Source of the DNA: Marinobacter sp. CHS3-4
GTDB taxonomy: Bacteria; Pseudomonadota; Gammaproteobacteria; Pseudomonadales; Oleiphilaceae
DNA length: 64,000 nucleotides
Direction of reading: 5' to 3'
Assembly: GCF_030053415.1 (NCBI RefSeq)
Contig: NZ_JASGBJ010000001.1
Span: 868,001 to 932,000, forward strand
In this document: positions 39,048 to 47,481 of the stretch, piece by piece
Layout: every line of letters starts with the position of its first letter
Position numbering within the stretch: the stretch's first letter is position 1
Position numbers and translations under genes: made by a program
Notes under the pieces: generated by a model
The model's input: only the letters and a program-made list of their open reading frames with translations
Databases searched by the model: none
What the model was told of the DNA's origin: nothing

Positions 39048-39139
39048 TCACTTTGCCTGAATGGGAAGTGTGCCCTGAATCACCCGTGGACTCAGGGCCC
39101 ACGCTTTGCTACCTTTGCCACCGATAAAGCTGATGGATG

Positions 39140-39168
39140 TTCACAGGAAGTGGGCCAGGCTTTATAAA
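39140..39168 (+). promoter_or_regulatory. Sigma-70 promoter of the T6SS island
   Basis: TTCACA (39140-39145) and TATAAA (39163-39168) are separated by 17 bases, each matching consensus at 5 of 6 positions. The vgrG ATG is 33 bases beyond. A hairpin CCCTGA/TCAGGG (39073-39097) separates it from the pump gene. Confidence 0.6.
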
Positions 39169-39201
39169 ACTAAACGGACTTGGTTTTCAAAGGATTGAAG
39201 C

Positions 39202-41325
39202 ATGCCCCAGTCCAGTGGACTGCAATTCACCGCCCGTATTGGCGGACTCCCCCGTGACTTTTTCAGTGTGGTTGGTTTCGAGCTGACCGAGCGCCTGTCT
39301 GGCCTGTGCATGGGCCGGCTGGACCTGGCCAGTACCTTTTCCGACGTAGCCGCCTCCGACGTGCTGGAACAACCGGTGGATCTGATCGTCTGGCAACACG
39401 GCGAACCCTTGCGCCGCTTCACCGGCGTGGTCAACGAATTCGCCCGGGGCGACACCGGCCACCGCCGCACCCGCTACGAAGTCCTCTTCCAGCCGCCGTT
39501 ATGGCGCCTGAGCCTGATGCACAACAGCCGCATCTTTCAGACGCAAACGACCGACGCCATCGTGCGCACTCTGCTGGAAGAGCGGGGCCTTATCGACACC
39601 GCCTTTGATTTAAAACGCACTCCCATCGAGCGGGAATACTGCGTCCAGCACCGGGAAAGCGATTTGGCCTTTCTGGAACGACTGGCCGCCGAAGAAGGCT
39701 GGCACTACCGCTACAGCCACGGATCCGTGGATGGCGAAGACCAACCCCAACTGATCATCGCCGATCACCACGGTGATGCGCCCAGGCTTCCTGAGGCTGA
39801 ATACAACACCAAAGCCGGTGGCAGTACCCAACAACCGGCCATCTTCCGGTTCCGCTATCAGGAGCGCGTCAGAGCCGCCTCCGTGGCCATGAAGGACTAC
39901 ACCTTCAAGAACCCCGCCTACGCCCTGATGCACGAACATCAGGCCGATAAACTGGACGCCCAGCGGGCTGACTATCAGCACTACGACTACCCGGGCCGAT
40001 TCAAAGCCGACGCCAGCGGCCAGCCCTTTACCGAATCACGACTGGACGCCCTGAGAAGCGACGCCAGCACCGCCACCGGCAAAAGCAACCGCCCCGATTT
40101 CACCCCGGGCGCCAAAGCGCAACTGACCGAACACGACAACGACGCCCTGAACCGGGAATGGCTGTTGACAAGCATTACCCACAAAGGCGAACAGCCCCAG
40201 GCGCTGGAAGAAGAGGGGGGTAGCGAACCCACCACTTATCACAACGACTTCCAGGCCATTCCGGCGGACCGAACCTGGCGGCTGAACCCAAATACCGTCC
40301 ACCGCCCCCTCATGGACGGCCCCCAGATCGCACTGGTCACCGGCCCCGAGGGCGAAGAAATCCACTGCGATGAACACGGGCGAGTCAAAGTTCGATTCCC
40401 CTGGGACCGCTATAGCAAAAACGACGAACATAGCAGTGCCTGGCTCAGAGTCAGTCAGGGCTGGGCCGGTGGCCAATATGGCTTCATGGCCCTGCCGAGA
40501 ATCGGTCACGAAGTCATCGTGTCCTTCCTGGACGGCGACCCGGATCAACCGATCATCACCGGGCGAACCTACCACGCCACCAACACGCCGCCCTATGCGC
40601 TGCCCGAACATAAAACCCGCACCACCTTAAAAACCCAGACCCACAAGGGCGAGGGCAGTAACGAGCTGAGGTTTGAGGACGAGGCGGACAAGGAACAGAT
40701 CTACGTCCACGCCCAGAAAGACCTGGACCTTTTGACGGAAAACAACCGCACGGAAGTCATCAAGAATGACAGCCACCAGACGGTGGAGGGCACACAAAAG
40801 GCCCACATCAAAGGCAACAGCCACAACACCATCGACGGCGAGAAACGGGAACAAACCGGCAAAGACCACAGCTTCAACGTGACCGGGACTCTACACCTGA
40901 AAGCCGGCACTGCCTGGCTCAGCGACTCCGGCACCGAACTGCACATCAAGGCCGGCCAGAAAGCCGTCATCGAAGCCGGTGCGGAAATTACCCTGAAAGC
41001 CGGTGGCAGCTTTGTGAAGATCGACCCGAGTGGCGTCGCCCTGAGCGGGGCGGCGATCAAACTCAATGCCGGTGGCTCGCCGGGCAAGGGCAGTGGGCAG
41101 AAAGTTCAGACGCCGGAAATGCCGGGGTTGGTTGAGAAGAGCGGTGGGGCTGTGGAGCCCGTTGAGTTAGCGACAACGCCCGTGAGACCGGTCGGTAGGG
41201 CCGACGAGACTATGGAGCTGTTGGAACTCGCAGCTGTCGAAAATCTGGCACTGGTCGAAAAGTGCATGGAACAACCGGATGGGAGTTGCCCTCTGGACCA
41301 ATGTCCCTGCCGGGAGTCGTCATAA
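39202..41325 (+). CDS. vgrG: Type VI secretion tip protein VgrG (TssI)
   Basis: 707-residue puncturing-spike protein. N-terminal gp27-like domain (about 1-340: RIGGLPRDFFSVVGFELTE, CVQHRESDLAFLERLAAEEG), gp5 OB domain (near 385-470: VKVRFPWDRYSK, AWLRVSQGWAGGQYGFMALPRIG-type sequence), then the beta-helix needle with repeats (about 515-625). Residues about 640-707 form an extension with a cysteine cluster (CMEQPDGSCPLDQCPC) just before the stop. AAGGA lies 7 bases before the ATG. No hcp or T6SS structural gene is in the window, so this is an orphan vgrG island using apparatus encoded elsewhere. Confidence 0.95.
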   Translation: MPQSSGLQFTARIGGLPRDFFSVVGFELTERLSGLCMGRLDLASTFSDVAASDVLEQPVDLIVWQHGEPLRRFTGVVNEFARGDTGHRRTRYEVLFQPPLWRLSLMHNSRIFQTQTTDAIVRTLLEERGLIDTAFDLKRTPIEREYCVQHRESDLAFLERLAAEEGWHYRYSHGSVDGEDQPQLIIADHHGDAPRLPEAEYNTKAGGSTQQPAIFRFRYQERVRAASVAMKDYTFKNPAYALMHEHQADKLDAQRADYQHYDYPGRFKADASGQPFTESRLDALRSDASTATGKSNRPDFTPGAKAQLTEHDNDALNREWLLTSITHKGEQPQALEEEGGSEPTTYHNDFQAIPADRTWRLNPNTVHRPLMDGPQIALVTGPEGEEIHCDEHGRVKVRFPWDRYSKNDEHSSAWLRVSQGWAGGQYGFMALPRIGHEVIVSFLDGDPDQPIITGRTYHATNTPPYALPEHKTRTTLKTQTHKGEGSNELRFEDEADKEQIYVHAQKDLDLLTENNRTEVIKNDSHQTVEGTQKAHIKGNSHNTIDGEKREQTGKDHSFNVTGTLHLKAGTAWLSDSGTELHIKAGQKAVIEAGAEITLKAGGSFVKIDPSGVALSGAAIKLNAGGSPGKGSGQKVQTPEMPGLVEKSGGAVEPVELATTPVRPVGRADETMELLELAAVENLALVEKCMEQPDGSCPLDQCPCRESS

Positions 41326-41939
41326 TGTCTGAGGTGAACGTGACGGATGTCAGCGGTCTGAGTTTTTCGAATAGCAATCTCCAGTGGTATGCGCTGCTTG
41401 AGGGCGCTCACCCCACGTTCAACACTCCGGGTTTGATTTACAGCCATATCGAACTTCCGGAGAGCGTGGCGCTTTATCAAAACTCTCCCTATGAGGCTCT
41501 CTCTGACGTAAGCCCGATTCTTGTGAAAATTGATCAGCCTCATGACTGGTTACACCATTGGCAGGGTGCGTTTCCCAGTCTTGATGGTTTGATGCTCAGC
41601 TCTAAAGACCACCTCGAGGTTGTCGCCGCGCATTTGCAAACACTGGTATCTGTCCGGGTTGAAGGCGGGGCTGATGCTATCTTTCGCTTTCATGATTCCT
41701 GGGTGGCCAGCTCACTTTACCCAACCCTTGATGAGTCAGAAAAAACAAGGCTCCACGGGGTGGTCCGTCAGTGGCTTTGGGTTTGCGGTCGTCAGGCGTT
41801 CACGGCGGAACGGGCGGACGAAGCGGCTCAGGACGAGCCACCGCTGAGTGACGGTTGGTTACAGCTGAGTAAAGCAAGTCAGCTTGCGATCAGCAACGGA
41901 ATGTTGTCCAAAAGGAATTGGAAGGAGAGTCAACAATGA
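41325..41939 (+). CDS. DUF4123 T6SS effector adaptor (Tap/Tec, VasW-like)
   Basis: 204-residue cytoplasmic loader that links an effector to its VgrG. The ATG at 41325 overlaps the vgrG stop by one base. Family features: YALLEGAHPTFNTPGLIYS at the N-terminus, YEALSDVSPILVKID, RVEGGADAIFRFHDSWV (the conserved FRFYDP-like core, here FRFHDS) and a helical C-terminus. Position between vgrG and the effector matches the known rule that the adaptor precedes its cognate effector, as with VasW and VasX in V. cholerae. Its own stop overlaps the effector start. Confidence 0.85.
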   Translation: MSEVNVTDVSGLSFSNSNLQWYALLEGAHPTFNTPGLIYSHIELPESVALYQNSPYEALSDVSPILVKIDQPHDWLHHWQGAFPSLDGLMLSSKDHLEVVAAHLQTLVSVRVEGGADAIFRFHDSWVASSLYPTLDESEKTRLHGVVRQWLWVCGRQAFTAERADEAAQDEPPLSDGWLQLSKASQLAISNGMLSKRNWKESQQ

Positions 41940-44900
41940 CAGGCGCATGTATTTCAACAGGCTCACCCTGCAGGGAACCAGAGAAGCTCTATGTGGAAGT
42001 TGCAGGGACTGACGTTCATGAGGGCCATGGTCTTTTGCTGGAAAAAAGTGGCGAGCCTGTCGCTGAATTCGCCATGACGCAACGGCAATGGCACCAGCGT
42101 TATGAATGTGATTACGCAGTAGGTGCCGCTGACCGTTTCGACCATACCCTCTCGCTTACTGTCGATAAAGAACAAGGGGGCAAGCTTCGACTGCCGCTGC
42201 TGGACGAACCGCACCCAACCCGGCTTTCCGCCCGCACCCAGCCCAACCTTTTGTTTCCAATATATCCGTTGGCCGAGATGCCCTGGGTAGAGGGCGAAAC
42301 TGGACACGCTCTGCTGAGACCAGGCTATCTGTATGTCTTCTGGAAGGGAATTCTATGGCGGGAGCTACAGACCAACGAAAACGGCAAGCTAAGAGATATT
42401 GATCTGGCCGATTGCCGACAGCGAGCCAAAGCAGAGGGCCCGGGCGTATTAGACGTGCGCGAAACGTCGGGCGTTGAACTTGAAACACTCTGGGTGCCAG
42501 CGCGTTTTCAGACAGTCGGCCGAGCGAGGTGGACCATTGGCGAAGTAGAGTTGGCCTGGTCCGAGCAGCAGTGGAGCTGGGAATACATTGAATCACTCGA
42601 ATCTGGCTTGGGCATTATTAACCTTCCAGCGGCCTACAGGGAGCTGACGGGCATTCCGGTCTATGGCAAGCGTGGCGCGAATGATATCGACGCCCGTCGT
42701 AAGGCTCGCTGCAAGAGCCTGAAAACGTTGGAGAGCTATCAGTACGGCGACCGATTTGGTCCCGATAAGCTGGCAAGCTATGACTGGGTCTTGTTGAACG
42801 AAGCCGCTGCCTGTCCAGTCAGAAACCCTGATCGCGAAAAAGAAGCTCTCAATCCGGCGCTGGTCGCACAAAGCCTGAACGGTGGTGGCCTGGAAGCCGA
42901 AAATACCGTCCTGCATAACATTCGCGAGGAACTGGAGCGGATGGAAGGCTTTACGTGCAAGGCCCCAGAAACGATGGAGTTTGCCAAAGGCATGAACCGG
43001 TGGGTTGAAGACATGCTTGGTGAGGAATGGCGGACTCTATCGGGCAAGAGTAAGTCCATCCCCGACAGTCAGGAAGCCACGGATCAATCCGAAGCGGCAC
43101 GCAAGGATTTACTGAATGAAGTCCGGCGTCGCCTGGAAAACGCCGCAACCGGGGAAGATCAGCTAGCGCTGCTCAAAGAACGCCATATACCCGGCGTGCC
43201 TGTGCCGGATGTGCTATTCGAGCTTGAGTGGCTGACCCACCAAACCAGTTTGCATCTGACCTATCTTTCATCTTTGGCAGAGTCTGCCCAGCAGCATCCT
43301 CATTTCAAGAGTGCGATGCTGGTGCATTCGTCAGTGCTGGATTACAGAGGTTCTCGGCGTGGCCCTTACAGGGACTATCAGCACTTGGTGGATCTCAACA
43401 AACTCGACCAGGCGTTGCGCAAGGAGGACCGGGAAGCCTGTCGTTCGATGTGTTACGAGCTGAACCGGCGCAGGATCAACCTGCTGGAAGGCGATGCAGT
43501 GCGGGTGTTCAATGATTTGTTTGCACTTAATGGGCTGTTTTACCCAATCGCGCTGCAAACGTTGAATCCGTTGCTGTCTCACCTCGAAACCTCGGTATTC
43601 CAGTTTGATCCTCTGGCAGGCAGGGTTGCCAAAGAGACCGAAGCCTATCTTGATTCAGCCGGTGCCCGGTATATCCAAACACTGGCAAAAGGGCAGGCCG
43701 GTTTGTCTGCTTTTCTGACCGCGCCAACAGAATCTAACGCTGAAGCGGCCGGTGAACCCGAGCCAAATGATGGTTCTGGTCGGCCCCGGCCTGGGCTGAT
43801 GGGGTGGTTACAAGGGCAGAGGCCAGCAGCCGATGACTTGCCGGAATCCATTCGTGAGCATTACCAGTTAAGCGAGCAGGAAAGAGGCAGAGTACTGGAG
43901 AGTGTTCAGAAGATGGCAGACTCGGAATTGCTTCAGTGGGTTGCCAAATCTTATACCACCATGGGCCAGTTGATGGCGGATGTCAGCAGTGAATTCTATT
44001 TGGTGACCCAACGGGCATTGCTCAGAAAAATCAGTGACGGCCCGATCTATCAGGTGAAAGACACCCTGCAAATTCCCACACGATATATGAAGCTGGGTAA
44101 CCCCTTCTTTAGAGATCTCGTTCTCGGGCATGCGGATCTCAGTATGGCGAATCCCAATCCCGACATGGTGCCTCTTGGGATAAAATTCGGTACCCAGGGT
44201 GCCGGCATTTCCGCACTGCCAGACGATAAGCTCGATGATGCCTTGCGTAAGCCTAACGGTGTAGAGGTGTTAAGACCCAAAGGGGGAGTCGTTAACCGGG
44301 TAGGGCCCGGTATGAATGGCAACTATGCGGTTATTCGAAACGGGAATGGACGATTGCTGGCCAGTGCGACCTCAGTCGCCGGCCTTCAGGGGCTGACCCC
44401 AGCCAATACGGTTGAGGTGGAGATGTTCCTGGCGCCAAAGGACAGCGTGGCGGCCAAAATGTCAAAGGGTTTTCAAACCCGTGCAGGTAATGCGCTGATG
44501 CGTTGGGCTCCGCCGGGGATGTTGGGGGTGTTCGGGTTCAATATTGCCATAAGTTCTCAGTCAATTCTCAACTCGAACCTTGAGAAGGGTATTCCTCTTA
44601 AAGAACTAACTATAGGTGTTTATGGGATAGCCAATCTCATGTATTGGCTGGGTCATATTGTTGAAGCCGAGAATATTTCAAAAAGTACGCGCCTATCCTG
44701 GCTGACTGCTCCTCGCCTTGATGTGGATAGAATGGACAATGCGTTTGGAAAATCAGTGGCCAAACGACTTTTTTCTGACCGAGTACTTTCATATGCCAAA
44801 TTTGCGGGAGCTTTTGGTGCAGTTCTGGAGGTATTCCTTTCGCTTTGGGAGGGCGTAGAGCGGTTGCAGGCTAACGACACAGATGCCGCGGCCGGCTACT

Positions 44901-45628
44901 TTACCGCCGCCGGGGGCTTTCTTGTGTTCATGTTTTCCCATTGGGCAGGATCGGCCATAATTCCGGTTCTCGGCATTACCCTGTCTGCCGCAGTGGCTGC
45001 GGTCGCGCTCGTTGTTGCGCTGGCCGGACTCCTCTGGGGCATATTCAATACTGACGATACGTTGGAAATTTGGCTCAAGCACGGGCCATTTGGTAAGTCG
45101 GAAGCGGCTAGCCAGTTCCAGCATTTGCATGATAGCCCGGACGATGCGTTTCAGTTTCTGATCAGCGCCTTTTTTCCGCTGAACGGAATCGATGGCAGCT
45201 TGGCCTGGTTTAACGACCGAAGCTTGCTGTCTGGTGAGGAACAGCTATGGCTATTTGAAAACAAACGAACAGAAGGCCACGTGATTGCGGTCAGTACCGC
45301 CGCATTTTCCCTGATGGATAGGCCGGAAGATCAATTCAAGGCGCATTTCTGGATGGAAACAGGGTATGGCGACAAAGCGAAACCGATAGCACCAAGCTTT
45401 GTTCATTATGACGCTGAGCGTCACATGGTTCGCTTTCACCTGCCCAAACCCCAATGGCGCCGGGCGGGCCGCTCTCGGCTTTTAGAAAAGCTGAGAGGTA
45501 AAATACAAATTGCGATGCCTAACGGAAGCTTGCTTCCGGCCAGCGACATCGAGAATCCTCTATCAGAACCGGCCATTAACCCGGGCTTCTCAGGGACATC
45601 TTCCCGCTGGCATACAATTGCAGGCTAA
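41936..45628 (+). CDS. MIX-containing, VasX-like T6SS effector (predicted membrane-active toxin)
   Basis: 1230 residues. The ATG at 41936 (GGAGAG upstream) overlaps the adaptor stop as ATGA. The MIX consensus hRxGhhYhh is matched exactly by LRPGYLYVF (residues 127-135), followed by a W-x-E-L-x-x-N-x-x-G-K-L stretch, as in the VasX N-terminal region (BTH_I2691-type). Residues 150-850 are mostly helical and charged. From about 858 hydrophobic segments appear: near 860-878, 888-908, 950-968, 985-1000 and a long pair 1005-1037. A soluble tail of nearly 200 residues follows. The layout suggests a colicin-like pore former of target-cell inner membranes; this is inference, not shown. Confidence 0.82.
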   Translation: MTGACISTGSPCREPEKLYVEVAGTDVHEGHGLLLEKSGEPVAEFAMTQRQWHQRYECDYAVGAADRFDHTLSLTVDKEQGGKLRLPLLDEPHPTRLSARTQPNLLFPIYPLAEMPWVEGETGHALLRPGYLYVFWKGILWRELQTNENGKLRDIDLADCRQRAKAEGPGVLDVRETSGVELETLWVPARFQTVGRARWTIGEVELAWSEQQWSWEYIESLESGLGIINLPAAYRELTGIPVYGKRGANDIDARRKARCKSLKTLESYQYGDRFGPDKLASYDWVLLNEAAACPVRNPDREKEALNPALVAQSLNGGGLEAENTVLHNIREELERMEGFTCKAPETMEFAKGMNRWVEDMLGEEWRTLSGKSKSIPDSQEATDQSEAARKDLLNEVRRRLENAATGEDQLALLKERHIPGVPVPDVLFELEWLTHQTSLHLTYLSSLAESAQQHPHFKSAMLVHSSVLDYRGSRRGPYRDYQHLVDLNKLDQALRKEDREACRSMCYELNRRRINLLEGDAVRVFNDLFALNGLFYPIALQTLNPLLSHLETSVFQFDPLAGRVAKETEAYLDSAGARYIQTLAKGQAGLSAFLTAPTESNAEAAGEPEPNDGSGRPRPGLMGWLQGQRPAADDLPESIREHYQLSEQERGRVLESVQKMADSELLQWVAKSYTTMGQLMADVSSEFYLVTQRALLRKISDGPIYQVKDTLQIPTRYMKLGNPFFRDLVLGHADLSMANPNPDMVPLGIKFGTQGAGISALPDDKLDDALRKPNGVEVLRPKGGVVNRVGPGMNGNYAVIRNGNGRLLASATSVAGLQGLTPANTVEVEMFLAPKDSVAAKMSKGFQTRAGNALMRWAPPGMLGVFGFNIAISSQSILNSNLEKGIPLKELTIGVYGIANLMYWLGHIVEAENISKSTRLSWLTAPRLDVDRMDNAFGKSVAKRLFSDRVLSYAKFAGAFGAVLEVFLSLWEGVERLQANDTDAAAGYFTAAGGFLVFMFSHWAGSAIIPVLGITLSAAVAAVALVVALAGLLWGIFNTDDTLEIWLKHGPFGKSEAASQFQHLHDSPDDAFQFLISAFFPLNGIDGSLAWFNDRSLLSGEEQLWLFENKRTEGHVIAVSTAAFSLMDRPEDQFKAHFWMETGYGDKAKPIAPSFVHYDAERHMVRFHLPKPQWRRAGRSRLLEKLRGKIQIAMPNGSLLPASDIENPLSEPAINPGFSGTSSRWHTIAG

Positions 45629-45634
45629 TACCCT

Positions 45635-46633
45635 ATGACAGATGTTTATCATGATACAGCCTTCCGCTCCGATGCCATTCCGGTCTTACCGCCCGGCGGT
45701 CATTCGGAGATGGACAAGGCATTCCAGCGGCTGCCGTGGGGACACTATCAGAATCCGCTTGTACCCAGTTCAATGGCTGTGCAGTTGGCTTATGCCAGGT
45801 TGTTTGAGGATGAGAATGATGCGGATGATGGTTTTCCATGGAGTGAAGCGGTGTTCACGGTTAGCAAGGGCTTCCTCAGCGGACTGCAAGGCCTTATGTA
45901 CATGGTGCATATGTGTGCGAAGCTAGCATTCTTTATATCTTTGTTTCCATTCGGTCTCATGATTCTTAAAGTTGTGTTTACCGAGCCCAACCTCCAGGGG
46001 GGGCTTTGGCTTTGGGACACAGCCAAGGTTATCTACCCATTCATCGCTCTCTGTTATTTCGGGGGTAAATACGGCCGCCTATTGTTGGCCCACCTGACCG
46101 ACAGACTCGCACGTGCCAATCCCACAGGCCTCTATCGCCGCGAAGGAATGGTCCGTATCAAAGGAGGTAAATCGGTCTTCGAGGCACCATTCATCGAATT
46201 CGACGCCTACCTGGTTCACACCCCGTCGGGCCGAGGTGGTCGCTATTTCAACCTCGTGTTGCGGCACCGCTATAGCAAGCATGAACTTTGGATGAAAGGC
46301 CTTGTCACGGACGCCATGAATCAAAAAGATATCCATGCATACTGGGACATGATCCAGCAGTTTATGGACGTCAGCGGCCCACTGCCCGATGTGCCGATTT
46401 TCGAGCCTTTCCGCTCAAGAGATCCGGTTACCAAAGAATGGGATGAGCGCATCAATCGCGACCCGTTCAAATGGCGCAAAATATCACCAGAATCTTGGAG
46501 CAAGCACCACGAGCAAACCTATCGTGACCGATTGCACCGCACCAACTTTCATCACCCCTGCATTCTCGATGCTCACATTCAGGGAAGGGGATTGCCGATG
46601 CCGGGTGAGCCGCGTGGGGCCATGTTAGCGTGA
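45635..46633 (+). CDS. Membrane protein, candidate immunity to the T6SS effector
   Basis: 332 residues starting 6 bases after the effector stop. Residues 1-80 are cytoplasmic-like, then a hydrophobic stretch (about 83-115, MVHMCAKLAFFISLFPFGLM) and a second (about 128-143, VIYPFIALCYFGG). The remaining 190 residues are soluble, with strands such as FEAPFIEFDAYLV and FNLVLRHRYSKHELW. The fold recalls DUF6708-like proteins seen beside T6SS effectors, but I am not certain. Position (directly after a membrane-active toxin) and membrane topology make it the best immunity candidate, comparable to TsiV2; an accessory role remains possible. Confidence 0.6.
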   Translation: MTDVYHDTAFRSDAIPVLPPGGHSEMDKAFQRLPWGHYQNPLVPSSMAVQLAYARLFEDENDADDGFPWSEAVFTVSKGFLSGLQGLMYMVHMCAKLAFFISLFPFGLMILKVVFTEPNLQGGLWLWDTAKVIYPFIALCYFGGKYGRLLLAHLTDRLARANPTGLYRREGMVRIKGGKSVFEAPFIEFDAYLVHTPSGRGGRYFNLVLRHRYSKHELWMKGLVTDAMNQKDIHAYWDMIQQFMDVSGPLPDVPIFEPFRSRDPVTKEWDERINRDPFKWRKISPESWSKHHEQTYRDRLHRTNFHHPCILDAHIQGRGLPMPGEPRGAMLA

Positions 46634-46731
46634 CTCTAAGATGAAGTGTCAACGGGTATTCTAGCCGTTACCGCTAGCGATATGCGGCAAATTGGGCTTT
46701 GTTGATAATAGGGATGTGAGGAGCTGCATAC

Positions 46732-47283
46732 ATGGAAGTCACAAATGAAAACCTACCAACAATTATCAGGACGAGGATTTATCTGAAAGATAAACCCTTA
46801 ATTTATACTTTGGGATTGTTTCATTGTGGTGCAACAGGCCTGATCGGTTACTTCCTTTACGAAGCTACTTCAGTATATTTTGCGCCAGGGATGGCATTAT
46901 TTATTGGGCTATTGCTTTTTGGTACCTGGTATCCCAGTTTTAGAGCTCGAAATAATGTAATCGAAGTCACTCCAAAATCCTTGAAAGTTGACGATTGTAC
47001 GTTTAAAGAGATTCCGTGGTCTGATATATCCCATTTTGAGGTTATAAATCACTTCAGTACTTATCTTGGTCGGTTCGTTCACTTACTGATATACGTTAAG
47101 AATAATAAGTACCCTTGCAAGGAACGAGGGCGCTTTTTTGGGCGGCAACGTGCGGATGGAGGCATATTCGCTACGGATCTCTATAATTACTCCGAAGATC
47201 ACAAGACAATTTTTAAAGATTTGTCTGAATATTTGGAGCGAAGCCGGATGATCAAGTGGCCGGAGAATGAAAAAAGAAGATGA
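46732..47283 (+). CDS. Small membrane protein of the T6SS island, PH-like
   Basis: 183 residues with GAGGAG 8 bases before the ATG. Two transmembrane helices (about 24-43 and 49-67, YFAPGMALFIGLLLFGTWY) are followed by a soluble domain with strands NNVIEVTPKSLKVDD and EIPWSDISHFEVI, like bacterial PH-type membrane proteins. The gene is visibly richer in A+T and in codons such as ATA, TTA and AAT than its neighbours, suggesting later acquisition. Its location after the first immunity candidate makes it a second one, or an orphan immunity gene. No family was recognised. Confidence 0.65.
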   Translation: MEVTNENLPTIIRTRIYLKDKPLIYTLGLFHCGATGLIGYFLYEATSVYFAPGMALFIGLLLFGTWYPSFRARNNVIEVTPKSLKVDDCTFKEIPWSDISHFEVINHFSTYLGRFVHLLIYVKNNKYPCKERGRFFGRQRADGGIFATDLYNYSEDHKTIFKDLSEYLERSRMIKWPENEKRR

Positions 47284-47481
47284 GATGTATCGCAAGGTCA
47301 GACGAATTGATACTGAGCGCCGATCAAACCGGATGGCGGATAAGGTGAAGTATGCTGGTTAAACGTATTGAGCTTGATATCCAGTCCAGAGCATACTGCC
47401 CCGCTTCGATAAACCGACACTCACATTAGTTTGAGGCCAAGGATCGGCCAGATTTACACCGACAGAAAAGGATTTCTAATC

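Noticed and set aside
47285..47362. 25-codon open frame with ATG between two island genes
   Set aside because: No ribosome-binding site of its own and no recognisable sequence; it is too short to separate from chance in an A+T-rich gap.
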